Shown here one piece after another: positions 8,908-18,959 of a stretch of DNA of 64,000 nt (position 1 is its first letter; each line of letters begins with the position of its first letter). Under the pieces are notes generated by a model. It had not been told where the DNA came from. It did not search any database and worked only from the letters and a program-made list of their open reading frames with translations. This stretch comes from Streptomyces anulatus (GTDB lineage Bacteria > Actinomycetota > Actinomycetes > Streptomycetales > Streptomycetaceae), in the NCBI RefSeq assembly GCF_014650675.1, contig NZ_BMVK01000004.1, positions 124,001 through 188,000 on the forward strand, written 5' to 3'. The translations under genes were made by a program, and so were the position numbers.

Positions 8908-10431
8908 ATGGCACCAGAACCACCCCTGCTCACCATGTCCGGCATCACCAAGCTCTTCCCGGGCGTCCGTGCCCTGGACGGCGTCGACCTGGAGGTCCAG
9001 GCCGGCGAGGTCCACTGCCTCCTCGGCCAGAACGGCGCCGGCAAGTCCACCCTCATCAAGGTGCTCGCCGGAGCCCACCAGCCCAACGACGGCGAGATCA
9101 CCTGGCGCGGCGAGACCGTCCAGCTCAAGTCGCCGATCGCCGCCATGCGCCTGGGCATCGCCACCATCTACCAGGAACTCGACCTGGTCGAGGGCCTGTC
9201 GGTCGCCGAGAACGTCTTCCTCGGCCACGAGCCGACCAGCGCGGGCTTCATCGTCCGTACGGGGGAGGGCCGTCTCGCCGCGAAGGCGCTCCTGGCCCGC
9301 CTCGGGCACCCGGAGATCGACCCCGCCCGGCACGTCGGGGACCTCTCCGCCGCCCAGCAGCAGATCGTCTCCATGGCCAGGGCGCTCTCCCACGACGTCC
9401 GGCTCATCGTGATGGACGAGCCCTCCGCCGCCCTCGACCCCGACGAGGTCGACAACCTCTTCCGGATCGTCGACAGCCTCACCGCCGACGGGGTGGCCGT
9501 CGTCTACATCTCGCACCGCCTGGAGGAGATCCGCCGCATCGGCGACCGGGTCACCGTCATCAAGGACGGCAGGACCGTGGCCGTCGGGCTGCCCGCAGCC
9601 GACACACCCACCCGCGACATCGTTGCCATGATGACCGGCCGGGACGTCGCCTATGTCTTCCCGCCGCGCCCGGAAGAGCCGGCCGCCGCCACCGCCGAAC
9701 CCGTACTCCGGGTCCAAGGCCTGTCCCGCAAGGGCGAGTTCGCCCCCGTCGACCTGGAGCTGCGGCCCGGCGAGATCGTCGGCCTCGCCGGACTCGTCGG
9801 CTCGGGACGCTCCGAGATCCTGGAGACCATCTACGGAGCCCGCAAGGCGAGCACCGGGACCGTCACCGTCGCCGGCAAGCAGCTCCGCCCCGGCAGCGTC
9901 CGCGCCGCCGTCGCGGCGGGCATCGGACTCGCGCCCGAGGAACGCAAGGCGCAGGCGCTGCTGATGACCGAGTCGGTCACCCGCAACGTGTCGGTCTCCT
10001 CCCTCTCCCGCTTCGCCCGGATCGGCTGGATCGACCGGGGCGGTGAGCGGAAGGCCGCTCAGGGGGCCACCCGTGAGCTGCAGATGCGGCCCGACAACCC
10101 GGACGCCGCCGTCCGCACCCTCTCCGGCGGCAACCAGCAGAAAGCCGTCCTCGCCCGCTGGCTGCTGCGCGGCTGCCGGGTCCTGCTGCTGGACGAACCC
10201 ACCCGTGGCGTCGACGTCGGCGCGCGCGCCGAGCTCTACGCCGTGATCCGCCGGCTGGCCGACGAAGGCCTCGCCGTTCTGCTCGTCTCCAGCGAAGTGC
10301 CCGAAGTCCTGGGCCTCGCCGACCGGGTGCTGGTGCTCCGCGAGGGCCAAGTGGTCCACACGGCCCCCGCCCAGGAGCTCGACGAGCACCGCGTACTCGA
10401 CCTCGTGATGGAAGGGAGCCCGACGCCATGA
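8908..10431 (+). CDS. Sugar ABC transporter ATP-binding protein (RbsA/MglA type, two ATPase domains)
   Basis: 507 residues with two tandem nucleotide-binding domains that power sugar import from the inner face of the membrane. Domain 1: Walker A GQNGAGKST near residue 40, a degenerate signature LSAAQQQ and Walker B LIVMDEPSA. Domain 2: a relaxed P-loop LVGSGRSE near 295 and a full signature LSGGNQQKAVLARWL. Unequal domains are normal for this family. The ATG at 8908 is followed by the domain-1 start MSGITKLFPGVRALDGVDLE. Its stop overlaps the permease start (ATGA), so translation is coupled. Confidence 0.96.
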   Translation: MAPEPPLLTMSGITKLFPGVRALDGVDLEVQAGEVHCLLGQNGAGKSTLIKVLAGAHQPNDGEITWRGETVQLKSPIAAMRLGIATIYQELDLVEGLSVAENVFLGHEPTSAGFIVRTGEGRLAAKALLARLGHPEIDPARHVGDLSAAQQQIVSMARALSHDVRLIVMDEPSAALDPDEVDNLFRIVDSLTADGVAVVYISHRLEEIRRIGDRVTVIKDGRTVAVGLPAADTPTRDIVAMMTGRDVAYVFPPRPEEPAAATAEPVLRVQGLSRKGEFAPVDLELRPGEIVGLAGLVGSGRSEILETIYGARKASTGTVTVAGKQLRPGSVRAAVAAGIGLAPEERKAQALLMTESVTRNVSVSSLSRFARIGWIDRGGERKAAQGATRELQMRPDNPDAAVRTLSGGNQQKAVLARWLLRGCRVLLLDEPTRGVDVGARAELYAVIRRLADEGLAVLLVSSEVPEVLGLADRVLVLREGQVVHTAPAQELDEHRVLDLVMEGSPTP

Positions 10432-11480
10432 CACAGCCCGCCCCGTCGGCGCAGCACAACGGGCCGGACAAGGGGACCCTCACCGGCCCCTCCGACACGC
10501 CGCCCTCGAAGTCGGGCGGTGGCATGCCGGCCCTCGGTCTGCGGCTCGACGTCCGGATCCTGTCCCTGCTCGGCGTGCTCGCCGCGCTGATCGTGGTCGG
10601 CGGCATCACCGAACCTGACGCCTTCCTGGACACCGGCAACCTCCAGCTGATCCTGACCCAGGCGTCCGTCATCGGCGTCGTCACGGTCGGGATGACCTTC
10701 GTCATCATCAGCGGCGGCATCGACCTCTCCGTCGGCGCCATGGTCGCCCTCGCCTCGGTGTGGGCGACGACCCTGGCCACCCAGGAGTACGGCTTCGCGG
10801 GCATCGCGTTCACCGCGGTCATCGTCGGCCTCGCCGCCGGACTCGTGAACGGCGTCCTCATCGCGTACGGGGGAATGGTCCCCTTCATCGCGACGCTCGC
10901 CATGCTCGCCTCGGCGCGCGGACTCGCCCTCCAGATCACCGACGGCAAGACGCAGATCGTCACCGTGGACTCGGTCCTGGACCTCGGCCTGCCCGACTCC
11001 TACATTCTCGGCATCCCGCCGCTGGTCATCATGTTCGCCGTGGTCACCGTCGTCGGCTGGCTCATCCTCAACCGGACCACCTTCGGCCGCCGCACCGTCG
11101 CCGTCGGCGGCAACGCCGAGGCCGCCCGGCTCGCCGGGATCGACGTCCGCCGCCAGCGCCTCTACCTCTACCTGCTGTCCGGGCTGTGCTGCGGCATCGC
11201 CGCCTTCATGCTGATCGTGCTCGCCGGCTCCGGCCAGAACACCAACGGCAACCTGTACGAGCTCGACGCCATCGCCGCAGCGATCATCGGCGGGACCCTG
11301 CTCAGCGGCGGCCGGGGCACCATCGTCGGCTCCGTCCTCGGCGTCCTGATCTTCACCACGATCACCAACATCTTCGCTCTCAACAACCTCCAGAGCGATG
11401 TCCAGCAGATCGCCAAGGGCGCCATCATCGTCGCCGCCGTCCTCGTCCAGCGCCGCACCATGCGCGGCAGGGAGACCTGA
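10428..11480 (+). CDS. Sugar ABC transporter permease (RbsC type)
   Basis: 350 residues with eight to ten membrane segments. A hydrophilic 40-residue N-terminus precedes the first segment (ILSLLGVLAALIVVGGI). Family motifs: FVIISGGIDLSVGAMVAL near residue 90, NGVLIAYGGMVPFIATLAML, and ELDAIAAAIIGGTLLSGGRG near 280 for coupling to the ATPase. It overlaps the ATPase gene by four bases and is followed 95 bases later by the binding-protein gene, forming a CUT2-type importer. Confidence 0.95.
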   Translation: MTQPAPSAQHNGPDKGTLTGPSDTPPSKSGGGMPALGLRLDVRILSLLGVLAALIVVGGITEPDAFLDTGNLQLILTQASVIGVVTVGMTFVIISGGIDLSVGAMVALASVWATTLATQEYGFAGIAFTAVIVGLAAGLVNGVLIAYGGMVPFIATLAMLASARGLALQITDGKTQIVTVDSVLDLGLPDSYILGIPPLVIMFAVVTVVGWLILNRTTFGRRTVAVGGNAEAARLAGIDVRRQRLYLYLLSGLCCGIAAFMLIVLAGSGQNTNGNLYELDAIAAAIIGGTLLSGGRGTIVGSVLGVLIFTTITNIFALNNLQSDVQQIAKGAIIVAAVLVQRRTMRGRET

Positions 11481-11575
11481 GCGACCGAGCGTCCCGGCAC
11501 CCGAGCGCCCCACAACGCACCCCCCCCCAGCACCCGCACCTCGTACGCACCCACCGGATGAAGGGTCAGACCGTC

Positions 11576-12610
11576 ATGCCAGAAACCAGCCGCAGAGGGC
11601 TGCTGTTCGGAACCGCCGCCGTCTCCGCGGGCGCGCTCCTCACCGCCTGTACCAGCAACGAGCCCAAGAAGACCGAGCCCGCCGGCAACAGCGCCCCCGC
11701 CGACGACAAGCCGGGCAAGGCCGTCACCATCGGCTTCGCCGGACCGCAGGCCGACCACGGCTGGCTCAACGCGATCAACGTGAACGCCAAGTCCCGGGCG
11801 GAGACGTACTCCGACGTCACCCTGGAGATCACCGAGGGTTCCAACGACACCGCCGCCCAGATCGGCCAGGTCAAGACCCTCATCAACAAGAAGGTCGACG
11901 TCCTCGTCGTCCTCCCCGCCGACGGCAAGGCCCTCACCCAGGTCGGCCTGGAAGCGATGAGGGCGGGTATCCCCGTCGTCAACCTGGACCGCATCTTCGC
12001 CTCCCCGCAGGCCTACCGCTGCTGGGTCGGCGGCGACAACTACGGCATGGGCCTCAACGCCGGGCACTACATCGGCGAGCAGCTCAAGGACAAGGCGAAC
12101 GCCAAGGTCGTCGAGCTCGCCGGAATCGACAACCTGGAGCTGACCAAGCAGCGCAGCCAGGGCTTCGCCGACGCCCTCAAGAACTACTCCAACATCAAGC
12201 TGGTGGCCCGTCAGGCCGCCGACTTCACCGTCGAGTCGGGTCAGGCCAAGATGGCCCAACTCCTCCAGGCACAGAAGCAGTTCGACGCCCTGTGGAACCA
12301 CGACGACGACCAGGGCGTCGGCGCGCTCCGCGCCATCGAGCAGGCGGGCCGGGACGAGTTCATCATGGTCGGCGGCGCCGGCGCCAAGTCCGCGATGGAC
12401 GCCATCAAGGCCGACAACTCGGTCATCAAGGCCACCGTCCTCTACCCGCCGACGATGGCCGCGTCCGCGATCGACCTGGCACGGGCCCTGGGCCAGAGCA
12501 AGGGCGTCAGCGGCCTCTCCGAGATGGAGATCCCGACCTCCCTGACCCTGTACTCCGCGGTCGTGACGAAGGACAACATCGACCAGTACCTGCCGACGGG
12601 CTTCAACTGA
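11576..12610 (+). CDS. Sugar-binding lipoprotein of the ABC importer (Tat-type signal)
   Basis: 344 residues. Residues 1-25 form a twin-arginine lipoprotein signal (SRRGLLFG..., then the lipobox LLTAC). The mature part is a periplasmic-binding protein type 1 fold (VTIGFAGPQADHGWLNAINV; VVLPADGKALTQVG; WNHDDDQGVGALRAIEQAG) of the ribose/xylose/inositol class. The start at 11576 is chosen because AAGGG precedes it; an ATG 18 bases earlier is possible. Acidic and basic charges in the linker are typical of lipoproteins held at the outer membrane face. A hairpin follows the stop, common where binding-protein mRNA is protected. Confidence 0.93.
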   Translation: MPETSRRGLLFGTAAVSAGALLTACTSNEPKKTEPAGNSAPADDKPGKAVTIGFAGPQADHGWLNAINVNAKSRAETYSDVTLEITEGSNDTAAQIGQVKTLINKKVDVLVVLPADGKALTQVGLEAMRAGIPVVNLDRIFASPQAYRCWVGGDNYGMGLNAGHYIGEQLKDKANAKVVELAGIDNLELTKQRSQGFADALKNYSNIKLVARQAADFTVESGQAKMAQLLQAQKQFDALWNHDDDQGVGALRAIEQAGRDEFIMVGGAGAKSAMDAIKADNSVIKATVLYPPTMAASAIDLARALGQSKGVSGLSEMEIPTSLTLYSAVVTKDNIDQYLPTGFN

Positions 12611-12618
12611 CCGGGACT

Positions 12619-12647
12619 CCGGGGGGTGCGGAGAGCGCATCCCCCGG
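12619..12647 (+). terminator. Hairpin after the binding-protein gene (mRNA-stabilising or partial terminator)
   Basis: Left arm 12619-12630 (CCGGGGGGTGCG) pairs with 12636-12647 (CGCATCCCCCGG) with one G-T wobble and a 5-base loop. It lies 9 bases after the stop and 35 before the next gene, with no T-run, so read-through is likely. Confidence 0.6.
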
Positions 12648-12681
12648 CCCGTTACCGCACACCGATGAGGAGGAAGTCCGC

Positions 12682-13917
12682 ATGGCCCGTAGTCAAGAGA
12701 CGGAAACGCAAGGCCCGGCACCGTCGCCGCAGGAGGCGCGAGGAACGCTCGGGGTCGGCATGGTCGGATACGCGTTCATGGGCGCCGCCCACTCGCAGGG
12801 CTGGCGCACCGCAGGACACGTCTTCGACCTGCCCCTGCGACCCGCTCTCGCCGCGATCTGCGGACGCGACCGTGCGGCGGTCGACGCCGCCGCCGCCCGG
12901 CACGGCTGGGCGGCGGCGGAGACCGACTGGCGGGCACTGATCGCCCGGGACGATGTCCAGCTGATCGACATCTGCACCCCCGGCGACAGCCATGCGGAGA
13001 TCGCCATCGCCGCCCTGGAGGCGGGCAAGCACGTCCTGTGCGAGAAGCCGCTCGCCAACACCGTGGCCGAGGCGGAGGCGATGGTCCGCGCCGCCGAAGC
13101 GGCCTCCGCCCGCGGGCAGGTGGCGATCGTGGGCTTCAACTACCGCAAGGTGCCCGCCATCTCCTACGCCCGGCAGCTCATCGCGGAGGGCCGGCTCGGC
13201 CCCCTGCGCCATGTGCGCGCCACCTACCTCCAGGACTGGCTGGTGGACCCGGCCTCACCGCTCACCTGGCGGCTCAAGCGCGAGCACGCCGGGTCCGGCG
13301 CGCTCGGGGACCTCGGCGCCCACATCGTCGACCTCGCCCAGTACCTGGCGGGCGAGCTGCTCACCGGTGTGTCCGCCGTGTCCGAGACCTTCGTACGCGA
13401 GAGGCCCCTGCTCGCCGGGGCGTCGGCCGGGCTCTCCGGCAGCGCCGACACGGTGGAGCGGGGCGAGGTGACCGTCGACGACGCGGCGATCTTCACCGGC
13501 CGGCTCGCCTCCGGCGCACTGGCCTCCTTCGAGGCGACCCGGATGGCCGCCGGGCGCAAGAACGCCCTGCGCCTGGAGATCAACGGGGAACGGGGGTCGC
13601 TCGCCTTCGACCTGGAACGGCTCAACGAGCTGTCCTTCCACGACCACACCGAGCCCGCCGCCACCGCGGGCTTCCGGCGCATCCTCGTCACCGAACCCGA
13701 GCACCCCTACCTGGAGGCCTGGTGGCCGCCGGGCCACGGACTCGGTTACGAGCACACCTTCGTCCATCAGGCCCGTGACGTGGTCCACACGATCGCCGAA
13801 GGGGCTCAGCCCGTACCGTCGTTCGCGGACGGACTCCAGGTGCAGCGGGTCCTCGCCGCCGTCGAGGAGAGCGCCGCCAAGAACTCCGTCCACACCCCGG
13901 TCCCGTCCTCGTCCTAG
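12682..13917 (+). CDS. Gfo/Idh/MocA-family NAD(P)-dependent oxidoreductase
   Basis: 411 residues. The Rossmann N-terminus is at residues 25-145 ([19 protein letters not shown]) and the conserved CEKPLA motif near 120 carries the catalytic Lys. The C-terminal alpha/beta dehydratase-like domain contains [17 protein letters not shown]. It oxidises a hydroxyl of a sugar, glycoside or cyclitol. Such enzymes act in inositol use and in 3-keto-glycoside pathways, which fits the neighbours. The ATG at 12682 follows an AGGAGG site. It is 14 bases ahead of the TIM-barrel isomerase gene. Confidence 0.94.
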   Translation: MARSQETETQGPAPSPQEARGTLGVGMVGYAFMGAAHSQGWRTAGHVFDLPLRPALAAICGRDRAAVDAAAARHGWAAAETDWRALIARDDVQLIDICTPGDSHAEIAIAALEAGKHVLCEKPLANTVAEAEAMVRAAEAASARGQVAIVGFNYRKVPAISYARQLIAEGRLGPLRHVRATYLQDWLVDPASPLTWRLKREHAGSGALGDLGAHIVDLAQYLAGELLTGVSAVSETFVRERPLLAGASAGLSGSADTVERGEVTVDDAAIFTGRLASGALASFEATRMAAGRKNALRLEINGERGSLAFDLERLNELSFHDHTEPAATAGFRRILVTEPEHPYLEAWWPPGHGLGYEHTFVHQARDVVHTIAEGAQPVPSFADGLQVQRVLAAVEESAAKNSVHTPVPSSS

Positions 13918-13930
13918 GAGGCTGCCGCCC

Positions 13931-14935
13931 ATGCCCCGCCCCTTCACCCTGTTCACCGGCCAGTGGGCCGACCTCCCGTTGGAGGAGGTCTGCAAGCACG
14001 CCCGGGACTTCGGCTACGACGGGCTCGAACTCGCCTGCTGGGGAGATCACTTCGAGGTCGACAAGGCGCTGGCCGACCCCGGATACCTGGACACCAGGCA
14101 CCAGCTGCTCGACAAGTACGGCCTGAAGTGCTTCGCGATCTCCAACCATCTGGTCGGCCAGGCCGTCTGCGACAACCCGATCGACGAACGCCACCAGGGC
14201 ATCCTGCCCGCCCGCATCTGGGGCGACGGCGAGCCCGAGGGCGTACGGCAGCGGGCCGCCGCCGAGATCGCGGACACCGCCCGGGCCGCCGCCGCCTTCG
14301 GGGTGGACACGGTCATCGGGTTCACCGGCTCCTCGATCTGGCACCTCGTCGCGATGTTCCCGCCCGTCCCGCCGCACATGATCGAGCGGGGCTACGAGGA
14401 CTTCGCCGAGCGCTGGAACCCGATCCTCGACGTCTTCGACGCCGAGGGGGTGCGCTTCGCGCACGAGGTGCACCCGAGCGAGATCGCGTACGACTACTGG
14501 ACCACCAAGCGCGCGCTCGAAGCGGTGGACCACCGGCCCGCGTTCGGGCTGAACTTCGACCCGAGCCACTTCGTCTGGCAGGACCTCGACCCGGTCAACT
14601 TCCTCTACGACTTCCGGGACCGGATCTACCACGTGGACTGCAAGGAGGCCCGCAAGCGCCTCGACGGCCGCAACGGCCGGCTCGGCTCGCACCTGCCCTG
14701 GGGCGACCCCCGGCGCGGCTGGGACTTCGTCTCCGCCGGCCACGGCGACGTGCCCTGGGAGGACGTCTTCCGGATGCTCCGGTCCATCGGCTACGAGGGC
14801 CCGATCTCCGTGGAGTGGGAGGACGCCGGCATGGACCGGCTGACCGGCGCTCCCGAAGCGCTCGCCAGCCTCAAGCGGTTCGACTTCGACCCGCCGTCGG
14901 CCTCCTTCGACGCGGCCTTCGGCGGCGGCGAGTAG
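13931..14935 (+). CDS. Sugar phosphate isomerase/epimerase (xylose-isomerase-like TIM barrel)
   Basis: 334 residues, single TIM barrel. Metal-ligand positions typical of the family are visible: Glu in [13 protein letters not shown], Asp and His in [13 protein letters not shown], His and Asp in IYHVDCKEA, and Glu in PISVEWED near the end. It probably isomerises or epimerises the keto-sugar made by the adjoining Gfo/Idh/MocA enzyme. Start ATG at 13931, 13 bases after the previous stop with GGAGG in between. It is the first of four related TIM barrels in this locus (others at 21506, 24103, 26737). Confidence 0.92.
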   Translation: MPRPFTLFTGQWADLPLEEVCKHARDFGYDGLELACWGDHFEVDKALADPGYLDTRHQLLDKYGLKCFAISNHLVGQAVCDNPIDERHQGILPARIWGDGEPEGVRQRAAAEIADTARAAAAFGVDTVIGFTGSSIWHLVAMFPPVPPHMIERGYEDFAERWNPILDVFDAEGVRFAHEVHPSEIAYDYWTTKRALEAVDHRPAFGLNFDPSHFVWQDLDPVNFLYDFRDRIYHVDCKEARKRLDGRNGRLGSHLPWGDPRRGWDFVSAGHGDVPWEDVFRMLRSIGYEGPISVEWEDAGMDRLTGAPEALASLKRFDFDPPSASFDAAFGGGE

Positions 14936-14947
14936 GACGCCCGACCA

Positions 14948-14993
14948 AGCCCCGGGGGCATGATCCGGTTCACGGCTCCCCGCCCCCGGGGCT
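14948..14993 (+). terminator. Hairpin terminator of the importer operon
   Basis: AGCCCCGGGGGC (14948-14959) pairs perfectly with GCCCCCGGGGCT (14982-14993), 22-base loop, starting 13 bases after the isomerase stop. Confidence 0.65.
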
Positions 14994-15010
14994 GCCTCGC
15001 GCTGCCCGGA

Positions 15011-15085
15011 AACTCCTTTGTCCTGACGGAAGCAGAAGTTCGACTTACCTGTTGCACAAGGGCTTTCCGTCGAGGACGAACAGGT
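15011..15085. promoter_or_regulatory. Candidate ROK operator copy 2 and promoter region
   Basis: CCTTTGTCCTG (15015-15025), ten bases, then AAGTT (15036-15040) repeats the arrangement at 7329-7354. Here AACTCCT at 15011 and AGAAGTT at 15034 also give a dyad. A further inverted repeat, ACCTGTT (15047) and AACAGGT (15079), follows. This is the only stretch with operator-like symmetry before the gene at 15225. Confidence 0.45.
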
Positions 15086-15224
15086 CTACCGTCCATTTCG
15101 TGTACACGACATGACTCGCGTCACCGGGGTCGCTCCCGTCTCCGGTGACGCACGCGCGGCAGTCCCCGCGCGGCACGGCACGGCTACACCCGCCCGTACA
15201 ACCGGCACTCTCCGGAGGACCTAC

Positions 15225-18200
15225 GTGCACAGAACCAGAAAGCGGCTCCTGGCCCGGACCCGCGTCCGTAAATCGCTCGCGCTGTTCACCGGCGGCCTGC
15301 TCGCCGCCGCGACCCTGACCCTCGGCTCCGCCCCCGGAGCCACCGCCCACCCGGGGCACCCCGGGCACGAGGAGCCCGTGGCGGAGGACTTCCAGCAAGT
15401 CACCCTGGCCAAGGGCGCCGAGGAGACCGGCGAGCCCATGTCGCTCGCCGTCCTCCCGGACCGCAGCGTGCTGCACACCTCACGCGGCGGCGAGCTGCGG
15501 ATCACCGACAGCGCCGGCAACACCCGGATCTCCGGCACCCTCCCCGTGTACACGCACGACGAGGAAGGCCTCCAAGGCGTCGGCGTCGACCCCGACTTCG
15601 CCGAGAACCGGGCGATCTACCTCTTCTACGCACCGCCGATGGACACCCCCGCGGGCGACGCCCCGGAGACCGGCACCCCCGCCGACTTCGCGAAGTTCGA
15701 GGGCGTCAACCGGCTCTCCCGCTTCGTCCTCAACGAGGACGGCACCCTCGACACCGCCAGTGAGAAGAAGGTCCTGGACGTCGCCACCTCGCGCGGCACC
15801 TGCTGCCACGTCGGCGGCGACATCGACTTCGACGCCGAGGGCAACCTCTACCTCTCCACCGGCGACGACACCAACCCCTTCGCCTCCGACGGCTTCACCC
15901 CGATCGACGAACGCCCCGACCGCAACCCGGCGTTCGACGCCCGCCGCACCTCGGGCAACACCAACGACCTGCGCGGCAAGATCCTGCGCATCAAGGTCGC
16001 CGAGGACGGCTCGTACACCGTTCCGGAGGGGAACCTCTTCGCACCCGGGACGGACAAGACGCGCCCCGAGATCTACGCGATGGGCTTCCGCAACCCCTTC
16101 CGCTTCTCCGTCGACCAGGCCACCGGCACCGTGTACGTCGGCGACTACGGCCCCGACGCCGGCGCTGCCGACCCCAAGCGCGGACCGTCCGGCAAGGTCG
16201 AGTTCGCCAAGGTGACGAAGGCCGCCAACTTCGGCTGGCCCTTCTGCGTCGGCGACAACGAGCCCTACATCGACTACGACTTCGCCACCAAGGCATCGGG
16301 CGCCGCCTTCGACTGCGCCGCCCCGAAGAACGAGTCGCCGCACAACACCGGGCTCGTCGACCTCCCGCCGGCCCAGGCCGCGTGGATCCCGTACGACGGC
16401 GGATCCGTGCCCGAGTTCGGCACCGGCTCCGAGTCCCCGATGGGCGGACCCGTCTACCGCTACGACGCGGACCTGGACTCCCCGGTGAAGTTCCCCGAGG
16501 CCTACGACGGCGACTTCTTCGCCGGTGAGTTCGGCCGCCAGTGGATCAAGCGCATCGAGCAGGACGCCGACGGCGGCGTCCAGTCCATCAACGACGTGCC
16601 GTGGTCCGGCACGCAGATCATGGACATGGCCTTCGGCCCGGACGGGGCCCTGTACGTCCTCGACTACGGCCTCGCCTGGTTCGGCGGCGACGAGAACTCC
16701 GCGCTCTACCGCATCGAGAACGCCACCGGAGGCCGCTCGCCCATCGCCGAGGCCGCGGCCAACAAGACCTCGGGCACCGCACCCCTGAAGGTGAAGTTCT
16801 CCTCGGCCGGCACGTCCGACGGCGACGACGACCCGCTCACCTACGCCTGGGACTTCGGGGACGGCTCCAAGTCCACCGCCGCCAACCCGACACACACGTA
16901 CAAGAAGAACGGCACCTACACCGCCACCCTCACCGCCGAGGACCCCACCGGCCGCACCGGCTCCGCCAGCGTCCACGTGACCGTCGGCAACACCGCCCCG
17001 ACCGTGGAGCTGGTGCTTCCCGAGGACGGGCAGCTCTTCGAGTTCGGTGACGCCGTGCCGTTCAAGGTGAACGTCAGCGACCCGGAGGACGGGACCATCG
17101 ACTGCACCAAGGTCGAGGTCAAGTTCACCCTGGGCCACGACAGCCACGGCCACGACATCACCACCGAGCACGGCTGCGAGGGCACCATCAAGACCGCCAT
17201 GGAAGGCGGCCACGACCCCAACGCCAACATCTACGGCGGCATTTCCGCCTCCTACACCGACAACGGCGGCGGCGGCCAGGCCAAGCTGACCGGCAAGGAC
17301 GCCTCCCGGCTCCAGCCCAAGCACCGTCAGGCCGAGCACTTCGACGCCTCCTCCGGCGTCACCACCCCGAGCAAGTCCAGCGCCCACGGCGGCAAGACCG
17401 TCGGCGACATCCACAACGACGACTGGATCTCCTTCAAGACGTACGTCCTGGGCGGCACCACCAAGCTCACCGCCCGCGTCTCCTCGGCCGGCTCCGGCGG
17501 CTTCCTCGAAGTACGCGCCGGATCGCCCACCGGGAAGATCCTCGGCTCGGGCCCCGTCCCGGTGACCGGCAGCTGGGACACCTTCCAGGACATCGACATC
17601 CCGCTGCGCGGTGCGCCCAAGAAGCAGACGGAACTCTTCCTGGTCTTCAAGGGCGGCGACGGAGCGCTCTACGACGTCGACGACTTCGAACTGTCCAGCA
17701 CCCCGGTCGACAGGACCGCCAAGCGCGTCCTGGTCTTCTCCAAGACCGCCGGCTTCCGCCACGACTCGATCCCCACGGGCATCGCGGCGCTGAAGGAGAT
17801 CGGCAAGGACACCAACATCACGGTCGACTCCACCGAGTCCGCCGCCCAGTTCACCACCAGCAACCTGGCCCGTTACGACGCCGTCGCGTTCCTCTCCACC
17901 ACCGGTGACGTCCTCAACGCCGAGCAGCAGAAGGCGTTCGAGAACTACGTCGCCACCGGCGGCGGCTACGTCGGCATCCACGCGGCCGCCGACACCGAGT
18001 ACGACTGGGAGTTCTACGGCGGCCTCGTCGGCGCCTACTTCGACTCCCACCCGCAGATCCAGCCCGCGACCGTCCGCGTCGAGGACCACGACCACCCCGC
18101 CACCGCCCACCTCGACGACGAGTGGCAGCGCACCGACGAGTGGTACAACTACGGCACCAACCCCCGGGACAAGGCCAAGGTCCTCGCCACACTCGACGAG

Positions 18201-18944
18201 ACCACCTACACCGGCGGGAACATGAAGGGCGATCACCCGATCTCCTGGTGCCAGACCTACGAGGGCGGCCGCTCCTTCTACACCGGCCTCGGCCACACCA
18301 AGGAGTCCTACGCCGAGCCGGCCTTCCGCAGCCACGTGCTGGGCGGCCTGCGCTACGCCACCGGCCAGGTCAAGGCCGACTGCAAGCCGGACAAGGACTA
18401 CCGGCCCGTCTTCAACGGCAAGACGCTGGAGGGATGGAAGCAGGCCGGCCCGGGGAAGTTCTCCGTCAGTGACGGCGCCCTGCACTCCGAGGGCGGCATG
18501 GGCCTGCTCACCTACCAGGCCAAGGAACTGAAGTCGTACTCGCTCAAGCTCGACTGGAAGATGTCCGGCGACGACAACTCCGGTGTCTTCGTGGGCTTCC
18601 CGGAGTCCGACGACCCCTGGTCGGCGGTCAACAACGGGTACGAGATCCAGATCGACGCCACCGATGCCGCCGACCGCACGACCGGCGCCGTCTACACCTT
18701 CAAGTCCGCCAACATCAAGGCCCGTGACCGCGTCCTGCGGCCGCCGGGCCAGTGGAACAGCTACGAGATCAAGGTCCAGGGCGAACGTCTGCAGATCTTC
18801 CTCAACGGATCGAAGATCAACGACTTCACCAACACCGACCCGGCCCGCAGTCTGAAGGACGGCTACATCGGCCTCCAGAACCACGGAGCCGACGACCAGG
18901 TGTCCTTCCGCAACATCCAACTGAAGGAGCTGCCCTCGCAGTAG
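15225..18944 (+). CDS. Secreted multidomain protein: GSDH-like, PKD, CBM6-like, ThuA-like, 3-keto-disaccharide hydrolase-like
   Basis: 1239 residues. Signal peptide about 1-40 (basic start, then LALFTGGLLAAATLTLG). Residues ~55-490: glucose/sorbosone-dehydrogenase-type beta-propeller (HVGGDIDFDAEGNLYLSTGD; MGFRNPFRFSVD). ~496-585: PKD domain (YAWDFGDGSKSTAANPTHTY). ~695-825: CBM6-like jelly roll. ~833-1055: ThuA-like fold (VLVFSKTAGFRHDSI; GGGYVGIHAAADTEYDW). ~1059-1239: DUF1080/PF06439, the family of 3-keto-disaccharide hydrolases (NGKTLEGW; NGYEIQID). The GTG start has GGAGGACCTAC before it; the frame is open 38 codons further up but without a good site. It probably binds a polysaccharide or glycoside, oxidises it and cleaves the keto-sugar outside the cell. 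A terminator follows. Confidence 0.9.
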   Translation: MHRTRKRLLARTRVRKSLALFTGGLLAAATLTLGSAPGATAHPGHPGHEEPVAEDFQQVTLAKGAEETGEPMSLAVLPDRSVLHTSRGGELRITDSAGNTRISGTLPVYTHDEEGLQGVGVDPDFAENRAIYLFYAPPMDTPAGDAPETGTPADFAKFEGVNRLSRFVLNEDGTLDTASEKKVLDVATSRGTCCHVGGDIDFDAEGNLYLSTGDDTNPFASDGFTPIDERPDRNPAFDARRTSGNTNDLRGKILRIKVAEDGSYTVPEGNLFAPGTDKTRPEIYAMGFRNPFRFSVDQATGTVYVGDYGPDAGAADPKRGPSGKVEFAKVTKAANFGWPFCVGDNEPYIDYDFATKASGAAFDCAAPKNESPHNTGLVDLPPAQAAWIPYDGGSVPEFGTGSESPMGGPVYRYDADLDSPVKFPEAYDGDFFAGEFGRQWIKRIEQDADGGVQSINDVPWSGTQIMDMAFGPDGALYVLDYGLAWFGGDENSALYRIENATGGRSPIAEAAANKTSGTAPLKVKFSSAGTSDGDDDPLTYAWDFGDGSKSTAANPTHTYKKNGTYTATLTAEDPTGRTGSASVHVTVGNTAPTVELVLPEDGQLFEFGDAVPFKVNVSDPEDGTIDCTKVEVKFTLGHDSHGHDITTEHGCEGTIKTAMEGGHDPNANIYGGISASYTDNGGGGQAKLTGKDASRLQPKHRQAEHFDASSGVTTPSKSSAHGGKTVGDIHNDDWISFKTYVLGGTTKLTARVSSAGSGGFLEVRAGSPTGKILGSGPVPVTGSWDTFQDIDIPLRGAPKKQTELFLVFKGGDGALYDVDDFELSSTPVDRTAKRVLVFSKTAGFRHDSIPTGIAALKEIGKDTNITVDSTESAAQFTTSNLARYDAVAFLSTTGDVLNAEQQKAFENYVATGGGYVGIHAAADTEYDWEFYGGLVGAYFDSHPQIQPATVRVEDHDHPATAHLDDEWQRTDEWYNYGTNPRDKAKVLATLDETTYTGGNMKGDHPISWCQTYEGGRSFYTGLGHTKESYAEPAFRSHVLGGLRYATGQVKADCKPDKDYRPVFNGKTLEGWKQAGPGKFSVSDGALHSEGGMGLLTYQAKELKSYSLKLDWKMSGDDNSGVFVGFPESDDPWSAVNNGYEIQIDATDAADRTTGAVYTFKSANIKARDRVLRPPGQWNSYEIKVQGERLQIFLNGSKINDFTNTDPARSLKDGYIGLQNHGADDQVSFRNIQLKELPSQ

Positions 18945-18959
18945 GGCGGCGCCTCTGCC

